Assembly (NCBI GenBank): GCA_039930045.1
Contig: JBDSQB010000003.1
Coordinates: 124,001-188,000, forward strand
DNA: 64,000 nt
Origin: Chthoniobacterales bacterium
GTDB taxonomy: Bacteria > Verrucomicrobiota > Verrucomicrobiia > Chthoniobacterales > DASVRZ01
Direction: 5' to 3'
Within the stretch, counting starts at the first letter, position 1, and each line of letters starts with the position of its first letter. The notes below the pieces were generated by a model. That model was not told the origin of the DNA. It made no database searches and saw nothing but the letters and a program-made list of their open reading frames with translations. The position numbers and the translations under genes are program-made. Below, piece after piece: positions 1 to 8,109 of this stretch.

Positions 1-1646
1 CGCCAGCCCCAAGTGATGTTGCTTTGCAACTGGTTGAGCTTGGCGTGGGAGGATTCAAATTTTCCAATTCGAGTTAGATCAGAATGGAGCACAACGCCAG
101 TCACCCAATCCTTTTGCGGGTGGACGCCGGCAGGGAGACCGGAGAGTTCCACGTAACGGAAGCCATGGAAGGTGAAGTGCGGCTGCCATTCGATGATGCC
201 GTTCGTAGCTGCGGTGTAGGAGTCTGTGGATTTGGCGCTCCGATAGTTGGCGGTGTAAGGCGTGCCGTCGGCCAGAAGCATTTCCGCAAAGCGAATCTGG
301 ATTGTTTGATCCTTTGCCACCGGAAGTTTGATGCGTGCCCAGCCGACCATGTTCTGGCCAAGATCAAAAATGAAGTGACCCGGCACCGGCTCCGTGATGG
401 CCTGCACGGCGAGTGTTTCCTTCTCCCGCACAGGCGCAAAGGGCTTCGGGGTGAGCTGTTCCTTGCCGAGATCGGCTTCCGTCACGACAGGTTTCCAATC
501 CGTGATCACTTTCCGCGCATCGTAGTCTTCGCCATCATAAAGGCTGGACGACACGATGGGGCCGGCATGGCTGCCTTCCCATTTTTCATCCGAGGGAATG
601 ATGTCGCTGGAGCCATCCTGATACGTCACTTCCAACTGCAGCAACAACTCGGGTATTTCTCCGTAACGTCCATTGGGCTTGCGGCTATCGTAGCCAATGC
701 GCCCCGCATACCAGCCCTTGCCGAGCAGAGCCTGGATCGTGTTGTCTCCTTGGCGTAGTTGACGGGTGACATCGTAAGTCAGGGTATCGAGACGCTTGGC
801 ATAAGACGTCCAGCCATTGGCAAAGTGGTCACTACCGACTTTCTCGCCATTGAGTTCGAGTTCAAACAACCCGCGCGCCGTCACATAGACTCGCGCCCGC
901 GCCACGGCCTTGTTTACGGGAAAACTCCGGCGCAGCACGCCGACTGACTCGGCCACGTGCTGGACAGGTAGCAGGGACACCACTTTTTTCTCATCGTAAA
1001 CGCCGGCTCTTTCCTCACCATTGATCGTGTAGTTCAGTCTTAGTTCCTTCACTTCATGGGGAGCGGGATCGCTGCCCAACGTCTCATTGCCAACGGTAAA
1101 CGCGCCCGGTTGCTTCTGGACTATATCGGTAACATCCCGAGCTAGTTCGGGATGTGCCTTGGAGCGATAAATAGCCCTGGCCACTTTGCATTCCACTTGG
1201 GGCACTTGTGGCATATCCACGGGCCGAATCCAGTGGGCTTTCCAATCCAGCGCAGAAAGCAATCCCATCTCGAAATGAGCGAACTCGCTCTGGCTGGACT
1301 CATGGCCATTTTCGTCGCGAAAACTCACCCTCCATTCGACTTGCTGGCGCGAGTTCAACGGGGCTCCGCCGTAGGGAACAAACGACGATTGGTCGGAGTT
1401 CACCCACCCACTATCCCAAGTTTTGTCCCCTGCTCTCGCCTCGATATGGTAAGCCGTTTGTTTTTTGACACCGTCCGGCAATTGCCACGAGAAGACCGGC
1501 TTGCAATCGTGGAAACCCAGCGGGTTCACAAATCCCTCGCCGACTGTGAGCGAATGGGCTGGCTCTCCAGAGGCTTGGAGGGAAGCCATAACCAACGCTG
1601 CCATGCTGAAGAATAGGAATTTTAGTTCAAAGGGGGGATATTTCAT
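1..1646 (-). CDS. alpha-L-rhamnosidase, GH78 type (3' end cut by window)
   Basis: Probable secreted alpha-L-rhamnosidase that removes terminal L-rhamnose from glycans outside the cytoplasm. The frame is open from the ATG at 1646 to the window edge, so the C-terminal part with the catalytic barrel is not visible. The N-terminus is a signal peptide (hydrophobic FLFFSMAALVMASLQASG). Family modules seen include LGKGWYAGRIGY of the N-terminal jelly-roll domain and DLGQNMVGW of the concanavalin-like domain; the visible part ends in a conserved LNQLQSNITWG stretch. It lies 109 bp downstream of, and on the same strand as, the sugar-nucleotide genes, so it may share their transcript. Assignment rests on these motifs; substrate specificity is inferred from the family. 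Confidence 0.85.
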   Translation of the reverse strand, partial: MKYPPFELKFLFFSMAALVMASLQASGEPAHSLTVGEGFVNPLGFHDCKPVFSWQLPDGVKKQTAYHIEARAGDKTWDSGWVNSDQSSFVPYGGAPLNSRQQVEWRVSFRDENGHESSQSEFAHFEMGLLSALDWKAHWIRPVDMPQVPQVECKVARAIYRSKAHPELARDVTDIVQKQPGAFTVGNETLGSDPAPHEVKELRLNYTINGEERAGVYDEKKVVSLLPVQHVAESVGVLRRSFPVNKAVARARVYVTARGLFELELNGEKVGSDHFANGWTSYAKRLDTLTYDVTRQLRQGDNTIQALLGKGWYAGRIGYDSRKPNGRYGEIPELLLQLEVTYQDGSSDIIPSDEKWEGSHAGPIVSSSLYDGEDYDARKVITDWKPVVTEADLGKEQLTPKPFAPVREKETLAVQAITEPVPGHFIFDLGQNMVGWARIKLPVAKDQTIQIRFAEMLLADGTPYTANYRSAKSTDSYTAATNGIIEWQPHFTFHGFRYVELSGLPAGVHPQKDWVTGVVLHSDLTRIGKFESSHAKLNQLQSNITWGW

Positions 1647-1755
1647 TCTTGGTTGGTAGAGCAGAAAAGCCGGAGGAAGGCAACGCAGTTCACTTCCATA
1701 CCCTTCAGACTGCCACCATAACCGGATCGGGAAGCTTAGGCGGATTGGAGGGATT

Positions 1756-2592
1756 TCACAGGAACAGCAGGCGGGTAAAATCCTCGGCGGTGGGGATGGC
1801 GGGACGATAGCCGATGAGGCTGGCCAGACGGTCGTTATTGCCGATGCAGCAACGAACGTCGGACGCAGAAGCGGAAGGGGTTTCGATAATGGGATGCTTT
1901 CCCTGCGCGAGGATCTCGACGATTTCCCGCAGGTTCCAGCCGTGGCCGCTGCAGAGGTTGATGATTTTTTCGTTGCCATCTGTTTGGGCGAGTCGGGCGA
2001 GGACTTGCATGGCGATGTCGGCGTGGAGGAAATCTCGAATTCGGTCGAGCGGGCCGGTGCGGATGACTTCGTTTCCCAATTGTGCGAGCACGGCACCAGG
2101 CATGAGTCGAATGGACATGTCGGCGGCGAAAACGTTGAAAAGCCGGACGACAGTGACTCGTAACTGGGAGTGGCGAGCCATCTCTGTGACGCGAAGTTTG
2201 CTCCGACCGTAGGCGCTGACGGGTTGGGCAATTTCTGCCTCTGATATAGGTTGTCGTTCATTTGGGACGAGTCCGTATTCCGCCACGCTGCCAAGCAGAA
2301 AAAGCGGGATGTCGTTCCACGCCAGATCGGTCAAGGCTTGCATAAGAGCCAGGGTCGGATGCCAATGAGCCGCGTCGAAAGCAGCTTCATCGGGTGCATG
2401 AAAAGTGCCCATGAGATGAAAAATGACTGTGGGCTGCGAATCGACTAAGTGTGTCTTCCAATTGACTGGCTGGGTGGCGTCGCCAAGTTCGGTGCGCCCA
2501 ATGCTTGTCACGGAGAAGCCTTCGTTGCGCAGTTGGGCCTGGAGTTTCCGCCCCAGAAAGCCACTGCCACCGGTCACCACGGCTCGTTTCAC
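1756..2592 (-). CDS. NAD-dependent epimerase/dehydratase (extended SDR)
   Basis: Extended short-chain dehydrogenase/reductase acting on a nucleotide sugar. The start is read as the GTG at 2592, which overlaps the TGA of the upstream nucleotidyltransferase (GTGA), so the two are probably translationally coupled; the longer open frame upstream duplicates the neighbour's sequence in another frame. The 278-residue product opens with the Rossmann motif VVTGGSGFLG and has the YxxxK catalytic motif as YGRSK, with a serine-bearing LLGSVAEYG stretch before it. Third gene of a three-gene operon that makes a modified sugar nucleotide. The exact reaction (epimerase, reductase or dehydratase) cannot be read from sequence alone. 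Confidence 0.8.
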   Translation of the reverse strand: MKRAVVTGGSGFLGRKLQAQLRNEGFSVTSIGRTELGDATQPVNWKTHLVDSQPTVIFHLMGTFHAPDEAAFDAAHWHPTLALMQALTDLAWNDIPLFLLGSVAEYGLVPNERQPISEAEIAQPVSAYGRSKLRVTEMARHSQLRVTVVRLFNVFAADMSIRLMPGAVLAQLGNEVIRTGPLDRIRDFLHADIAMQVLARLAQTDGNEKIINLCSGHGWNLREIVEILAQGKHPIIETPSASASDVRCCIGNNDRLASLIGYRPAIPTAEDFTRLLFL

Positions 2593-3308
2593 GTTTCTAA
2601 AGGGAGAAATTCGTGGCGGTATTCCGCGAACCATTCGTTCGCCAACAGGTGATCTTCGGGACGGCCGATATCGAGCCAACGACAGGCTTGGGAATGGCAG
2701 CGGACGTTCGCTCCCGCGTCGTGCAGGCGCAAAATGAGCGCGGGCATGTCGAGCGGCTCGCCGGGCTTGAGATGCGGCAGGAGGGCGGTGCGTCGAAAGG
2801 CGTAGCAACCCATGCTCACGACGAAGGTTTGCACGGGTTTTTCGTGGTAACCGATGAGCAGCCCGGTGTTGTCCTGCTCAATGACTCCGAACTCGGATTT
2901 CATTTCGCGCGGAAAGACGGAAACCGTGGCGTCGGCCTGCGTCTCCCGATGGGCTTGGAGCAATTTTGCGAAGTTGAGCGTAGTCAGCAAATCGCCGTTC
3001 AGCACCAGGAAATCTTCACCCAATTCGGGCAGGGCAGTAGTCAGTGGACCTGCGGTGCCAAGCGGCTGATTTTCGCGTAGATAGCGAATGGAAACTCCGA
3101 AAGCGGTCCCGTCTTGGAAAAAAGCCTCGATCAGCGAGCCTAGATGGCCGATAGCGACTAATATCTCTGTAACTCCGCTGGCGCGAAGCTGGCGCACGAG
3201 GAGTTCCATCACTGGCATATCGCCAATCGGCATGAGCGGCTTTGGAATGATCGTCGTGTAGGGCAGGAGCCGGGTGCCTTTGCCGCCGGCGAGCAGGAGA
3301 GCTTGCAT
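2589..3308 (-). CDS. sugar-phosphate nucleotidyltransferase
   Basis: Activates a sugar 1-phosphate with an NTP to give an NDP-sugar. The 239-residue protein has the nucleotidyltransferase signature LLAGGKGTRLLPYT at its N-terminus, the KPLMPIGDMPVMELL stretch that follows it in this family, and a VLNGDLLTT metal-binding motif near residue 100. It resembles mannose-1-phosphate guanylyltransferase/HddC-type and glucose-1-phosphate thymidylyltransferase-type enzymes; base and sugar specificity are not determined. It sits 4 bp after the LegB-like dehydratase gene and overlaps the next SDR gene by 4 bp, so all three are likely one operon. Confidence 0.85.
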   Translation of the reverse strand: MQALLLAGGKGTRLLPYTTIIPKPLMPIGDMPVMELLVRQLRASGVTEILVAIGHLGSLIEAFFQDGTAFGVSIRYLRENQPLGTAGPLTTALPELGEDFLVLNGDLLTTLNFAKLLQAHRETQADATVSVFPREMKSEFGVIEQDNTGLLIGYHEKPVQTFVVSMGCYAFRRTALLPHLKPGEPLDMPALILRLHDAGANVRCHSQACRWLDIGRPEDHLLANEWFAEYRHEFLPLET

Positions 3309-3312
3309 GGGT

Positions 3313-4332
3313 TTAGACAGCGTAGCGACTCGCGTCGGCGAGCGCGGGTTGAGTGCGAAGAAAAGAAATCACGCGGTCGATTCCGTCACTGAGGCTGATT
3401 TGCGGAGTCCAGGCAAGACGTTCGCGGGCAAGGCGGTTGTCGGATTCCAAATCCAAAACTTCGCTGCCTTCAGGGCGCAGGCGATCAGAGGAAAGGACAA
3501 TGGGTTTTTCGAGGTTCATGCGTTCGAGGATGAGTTTCGCCAGATCGCCGATGGCGATGCGTTTACCGACGCCGAGGTTGCAAATCAACCCATCGATGTC
3601 GGGCACGAGCCCCGCCCGGAGCAACCCGTCGCAAGTGTCGGTGACGAAAGTGAGATCGCGGGTGGTGGTCAGATTTCCCAAGCGAATTTCCGGGCTGTGC
3701 AACGCTTGAGAAATAATGCTGGGAATGATCGCCCGCGCTGATTGGCGAGGCCCGTAAGTGTTAAAAGGACGAACCGTGACGGCGGGTAGGCCGAAGGAGC
3801 AAACGTAACTTTCGGTGAGCTTCTCGGCGGCGATTTTCGAGGCGGAATAGGGCGACTGGCCTTGCAATGGGTGCGTTTCGTCAATTGGCACGCGTTGCGC
3901 CGAGCCATAAACTTCCGAGGTGCTGGTGATAACGAGCCTCTGAATCTGGGCACGGCGGGCGGCTTCGAGGACGTTGAAAGTGCCTTCTATGTTAGAACGC
4001 AAATAACTTCGGGGCGCGTGATAGGAGTAAGGAATGCCTATGAGAGCCGCAAGATGGAAGACAGCGGTGCAGTTTTCAAACATCCGTTGCAAGGATTCCG
4101 AGTCCTCGATATTTCCGGCGACAATTTCGATTTGCGAGAGAATATCGGGCGGTAAAAAAGCCAGGTTTCCGATGCTGCCGTGAGACGAATAACGAATCAG
4201 CGCCCTAACATTTGCGCCCGCGCGAACGAGTGATTCGCAAAGGTGGCTTCCAATAAAACCGCCCGCGCCCGTAACCAAGACTTGGGCTCCGGCAAACTCG
4301 GGATTGGCGGCAGAGGGAAGTGGGCTTGACAT
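3313..4332 (-). CDS. legB: NAD-dependent 4,6-dehydratase, LegB-like
   Basis: Extended SDR that most resembles the LegB group of nucleotide-sugar 4,6-dehydratases, which start legionaminic-acid-type and related amino-sugar pathways. Seen in the 339 residues: VLVTGAGGFIGSHL near the N-terminus, the LAALIGIPYSYHAPRSY stretch typical of this subfamily, TSTSEVYGSAQ, and the catalytic YSASK, followed by RPFNTYGPRQSARAIIP. First gene of the minus-strand sugar-nucleotide operon. No neuraminate synthase or cytidylyltransferase homologue follows, so a full legionaminate pathway is not shown here. The ATG at 4332 is only 30 bp from the divergent glycosyltransferase start. Confidence 0.75.
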   Translation of the reverse strand: MSSPLPSAANPEFAGAQVLVTGAGGFIGSHLCESLVRAGANVRALIRYSSHGSIGNLAFLPPDILSQIEIVAGNIEDSESLQRMFENCTAVFHLAALIGIPYSYHAPRSYLRSNIEGTFNVLEAARRAQIQRLVITSTSEVYGSAQRVPIDETHPLQGQSPYSASKIAAEKLTESYVCSFGLPAVTVRPFNTYGPRQSARAIIPSIISQALHSPEIRLGNLTTTRDLTFVTDTCDGLLRAGLVPDIDGLICNLGVGKRIAIGDLAKLILERMNLEKPIVLSSDRLRPEGSEVLDLESDNRLARERLAWTPQISLSDGIDRVISFLRTQPALADASRYAV

Positions 4333-4362
4333 GGTGAATGCAGAAATTTATAGGCATTCGGG

Positions 4363-7300
4363 GTGTCGCCAGCAAGCCAGCAACCTGTATTACCTGCTGC
4401 GACCTTGTGTCTGTCTCTTTCTGGGCGTGCCTGGGCATGGCCGATGACGGCGCGTTTTCTGGAACAGCAAACTTTCTCTCACTCGGAAATCCGTTTGCGG
4501 ATTCTGACGACTTCGCAGGACTCCGCCTTTCAAAAAACAGTGCGCGAATGGCTGGCCGCTTGCGATTACCCGAAGCCCGATTTCGAGGTTGTGAATTTTG
4601 CCCCCGCCGGGTTGGCGGATCGGCATCGCCCCCACCACAGTGACGCTGTGCGAGATGTCTGCTCGCGAATTTATGCCCGATTTGCTGAGAAGATCACGAC
4701 TCGCCTTGTTTTTACCTTGGAGGACGACGTTTTGCCTCCGGTGGATGTCTATTCGCGACTTGAAAAATGGGTGCGAGACGATGTCGTTAGCGCGTCGGCG
4801 TTGTATCTTGGACGTTACGTAGCCGACCCGATTGCCTGGGATTGGAATGCAGAAGGAAAACCCGTCACCTGTGTACCAGGAAACGGAATGCAAAACGTGG
4901 GGGGGCACGGGATGGGCGCGGCGGTAATTGCGGGCGAGATTTTCCAGTCGGAGCGCTTCCATGCCGGATTGCCGCATTACGATTTTGATTACAATTTTTT
5001 CCATCGCCTGGTCTTGGAGGAAAAAAAACAGGCATTGCTAGATGTCGATTGCCTCTGTCGCCATTATTCAACTGAGGGCCAATGGATTCAAACTCCAGAA
5101 ACCGCTCTATCCCTACGATTGCTTTCGGGAGTAAAAACACCACTCTCCATCGTTCATCTCAATGCCTACGATCATCACGGTGGAGTGGAACGACTGGCCA
5201 ACGACCTTCTTGTTACTCAGAGAAAAGCGGGCCATCGCAGCGAGATGCTCGTGGGTCGCAAGATCGTGCCAGATTCCACTGCAATTTTGTTCCCTCGACA
5301 AGCGGATGTGGCCCGTCGCGAGCGCTTGCGGGCCGAAGGTTGGCCGGACTACGAATACCTAGGGAGCCATCGTCTGCCCGAACATCCGGCGGTGTGCGAG
5401 GCGGAATTGATCCATCTGCACAATATACAGGGTGGGTATTTTAACCCATTTTCGCTGATCGCGCTGTCGCAGAGTCGTCCGCTCGTCTGGTCGATCCACG
5501 ACATGCAGCCGCTAACCGGTTACTGCTCGCACGCGCTCTCCTGCCGTCGCTGGCAAATCGGTTGCGGAGAATGCCCCGACCTCACTTTGCCGGGTCCACC
5601 GCTTCCTTTCGACAACACCGCCGCTCTTTGGCGCGATAAAAAACTCATCGCCGACAACAGCCGCCTCTGGATCGTCGGCGCATCGGATTGGATGGTAGGT
5701 AACCTGAAACGCAGCCTGCTTTCAGAGCATCCGATTTACAAAATCCCCAATGGCATCCATACGAAAGTCTTTCACCCCACGGATCGGCTCGAAATGCGCG
5801 CAAAGCTGGGTCTGCCCGCCGATGCGCTCATCGTCGGCAGTCTGGCGCGCTCCGGTGTGCTGGCGCATCCTTGGAAAGGTGGTCCCCATGCCCGCGTCGT
5901 GCTCGATGCCTTGCGTTTGGAATATCCAGAATTGATCTATCTCAACCTCGGCTCCACGCAGGCCACAGGTGAACCGTGGATTCGCGATATTGCCCCAGCC
6001 ACCGATGAAAGTCTCCGCGAACATCTCGGTGCGCTCGATTTTTTTCTCCATCCATCGATCGCCGACACCGCTCCGCTCGCCGTTCTGGAAGCTCTGGCCT
6101 GCGGATTGCCCGTGGCGGCTTTTCACATCGGCGGCATACCCGACATGGTGCGTCCAAACGTGGAAGGTTTCCTCGCTCCCGAGGGTGACACCGCCGCGCT
6201 TGTCGAAATTGCGCAGGTGCTGGCTCGCGACCCGGAACTCCGCCATCGCCTGGGTGCCTCGTCACGGGAACGCGCCACGACTGTCTTCGACGTGCAACAC
6301 ATGGCCGATGGCTACGAACGGCTCTACCACGAAGTCATCGTGGCGCATGCAGGAAAAAAACTGCCCCGTCATACCGCCATCAATCCGCCTAATGTGAGCC
6401 AAAAGTCCGTCTCTAAAAAAGCGGATGCCAAGTTGCAGGAGGTGGTTAAAAAACTACGATCAGAACGGAAAAAGGACGAAAAACAACAGCGTCAACTCGT
6501 CCGGCATCCTTGGGTGCGCCTCGGCAGATCGCTCCACATTTTTCCTGGTTCCATTCGTAAATGGCTAAAGCAACGGAATGCCGAATTCTTTCCCAAAGTC
6601 AAACCCGTCCCGGCCAATCAGCGCGTCCTCGGTGTTTACCTGCGCACCCCCGCGTTATGGGAAAAATATCCCCTCGCCTTGCTCGATGTCGCCGACAAAC
6701 CCTTCCATCGCTGGCTTGAAACCGCTAGCCAGAAGCATTACGCCTTTACCGAATTGGAGATCGCCGCGTTTCAGCAGGAAACTGCCGCTCATCCTGTCGA
6801 GCGCCTCGTTTTCACCTACCTCATCCAGGCCGACTGGCAAAAGCTTTACCCCCAAGCCCTTCAATCCGTCGGCGCAACCGCGTTTCTGCAATGGATCGAT
6901 GCTCAGAAAATCACCGCTCCGCCCCTTTCCGCGTTCCTCTCCGAAGCCGTTCGATGGCAGAGTGCCGCCGCGAGCCATTTTCTCGACAAATCGGAGCCCA
7001 TCCAACCTGATTCTCGCGGCATCAACGTCCTCGGCCACTTCTGTTATCCCTCCGGCCTGGGCGAAGTCACCAACCAGACAGTTCGCCTCGCCCGTTTTGC
7101 GGGTTATGCCGTCAGTTGCCGCGATATTCCTGTTCGAGAAAAACCCTCCTTGCTCGATCGTCGCGCCTATCTCGGCCTCGAGATTTACCCCACCAGCATC
7201 ATCCAACTCACCCCCAACTCTTTTTACGAAACCGCTTACGAACGTGCCGGATTGCATCGCGCCCCCGGCATTCGTCGTATTGGAGTCGTTTCTTGGGAAC

Positions 7301-8109
7301 TCCCCAATCTCCCGTGGCCCTGGCTGGCGCAGCCTAACTGGCTCGACGAAATTTGGGCACCCACCCGGTTTATCAAAGACACCCTCGAACGCGCCGGAGT
7401 CGCCAACACCCATTTTGTTCTGCCAAGTGTAAATCTCTCTCCATTTACCCCACTTCGCCGCAGCGATTTCGGATTCGCCGAGAAGGAGTTTCTCTTCCTC
7501 TTCATGTTCGACATTAGCAGCTCACTGGGTCGCAAAAATCCGTTGGGCCTCATTCACGCTTTTCGGCTCGCCTTTCCCAAGAAAAATACCGGCCCTCGAC
7601 TCGTTATCAAAGTTTCCCATGGCAGTAGCGACCCGCTCGGACTCGAAAAACTCCGCCAAGCCGCCAGCGAAAACAATGTCATCCTCATCGACGAGGTGAT
7701 GACCCGTGAACGCTCCTATGCCCTCCTCGACCTTGCGGACGCCTACATTTCCCTGCATCGCAGCGAAGGCTTTGGCCTCAGCCTCGCCGAAGCCATGCTG
7801 CTGGGAAAACCCGTCATCGCCACCAACTATTCCGGCAACCTCGATTTCATGAATTCCGGCAACAGTCTGCTCGTGGATAGCCTCGGACTCATCGAAGTCG
7901 GGCAAGATGCGCAACCCAATTACCCGAGCCAGGGCCGTTGGGCGGACCCCGACTTGGAACAAGCCGCCGCCCATCTACGCTGGGTGGTTGAAAACCGTGA
8001 GGCTGCCAATGCTCTCGGAAAAAAAGCCCGCATTGAGACGCGGTCGCTGCTTACGCTCTCCGCCGGTGCCGCCCGATTGCACGAACAACTAGCTAGAGCC
8101 GCCACCTAG
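4363..8109 (+). CDS. three-domain glycosyltransferase (GT2-like + GT4 + GT4)
   Basis: Very long (1248 residues) putative multifunctional glycosyltransferase for a surface glycan. Residues 1-250 look GT2-like with an acidic EDDVLPP metal-site motif at 120-126. Residues about 260-660 form a complete GT4 module, with GGVERLAN in the N-lobe, SIHDMQPLTGYCSHALSCRR, and the C-lobe signature TAPLAVLEALACGLPVAA. A lysine-rich, probably coiled linker (about 665-720) and an unassigned 720-885 segment follow. Residues 885-1245 form a second GT4 module with YPSGLGEV and SEGFGLSLAEAMLLGKPVIA. The GTG at 4363 is chosen because the preceding LCLSLSGRAWAWPMTARFL stretch looks like a real N-lobe; the ATG at 4444 is the alternative. 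The 3' end overlaps the convergent sulfotransferase gene by 17 bp. No membrane segments were seen. Confidence 0.85.
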   Translation: MSPASQQPVLPAATLCLSLSGRAWAWPMTARFLEQQTFSHSEIRLRILTTSQDSAFQKTVREWLAACDYPKPDFEVVNFAPAGLADRHRPHHSDAVRDVCSRIYARFAEKITTRLVFTLEDDVLPPVDVYSRLEKWVRDDVVSASALYLGRYVADPIAWDWNAEGKPVTCVPGNGMQNVGGHGMGAAVIAGEIFQSERFHAGLPHYDFDYNFFHRLVLEEKKQALLDVDCLCRHYSTEGQWIQTPETALSLRLLSGVKTPLSIVHLNAYDHHGGVERLANDLLVTQRKAGHRSEMLVGRKIVPDSTAILFPRQADVARRERLRAEGWPDYEYLGSHRLPEHPAVCEAELIHLHNIQGGYFNPFSLIALSQSRPLVWSIHDMQPLTGYCSHALSCRRWQIGCGECPDLTLPGPPLPFDNTAALWRDKKLIADNSRLWIVGASDWMVGNLKRSLLSEHPIYKIPNGIHTKVFHPTDRLEMRAKLGLPADALIVGSLARSGVLAHPWKGGPHARVVLDALRLEYPELIYLNLGSTQATGEPWIRDIAPATDESLREHLGALDFFLHPSIADTAPLAVLEALACGLPVAAFHIGGIPDMVRPNVEGFLAPEGDTAALVEIAQVLARDPELRHRLGASSRERATTVFDVQHMADGYERLYHEVIVAHAGKKLPRHTAINPPNVSQKSVSKKADAKLQEVVKKLRSERKKDEKQQRQLVRHPWVRLGRSLHIFPGSIRKWLKQRNAEFFPKVKPVPANQRVLGVYLRTPALWEKYPLALLDVADKPFHRWLETASQKHYAFTELEIAAFQQETAAHPVERLVFTYLIQADWQKLYPQALQSVGATAFLQWIDAQKITAPPLSAFLSEAVRWQSAAASHFLDKSEPIQPDSRGINVLGHFCYPSGLGEVTNQTVRLARFAGYAVSCRDIPVREKPSLLDRRAYLGLEIYPTSIIQLTPNSFYETAYERAGLHRAPGIRRIGVVSWELPNLPWPWLAQPNWLDEIWAPTRFIKDTLERAGVANTHFVLPSVNLSPFTPLRRSDFGFAEKEFLFLFMFDISSSLGRKNPLGLIHAFRLAFPKKNTGPRLVIKVSHGSSDPLGLEKLRQAASENNVILIDEVMTRERSYALLDLADAYISLHRSEGFGLSLAEAMLLGKPVIATNYSGNLDFMNSGNSLLVDSLGLIEVGQDAQPNYPSQGRWADPDLEQAAAHLRWVVENREAANALGKKARIETRSLLTLSAGAARLHEQLARAAT

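Noticed and set aside
8093-8109. Frameshift or assembly error at the 17-bp gene overlap
   Set aside because: Both convergent proteins end in plausible tails, so a true tail-to-tail overlap is simpler.
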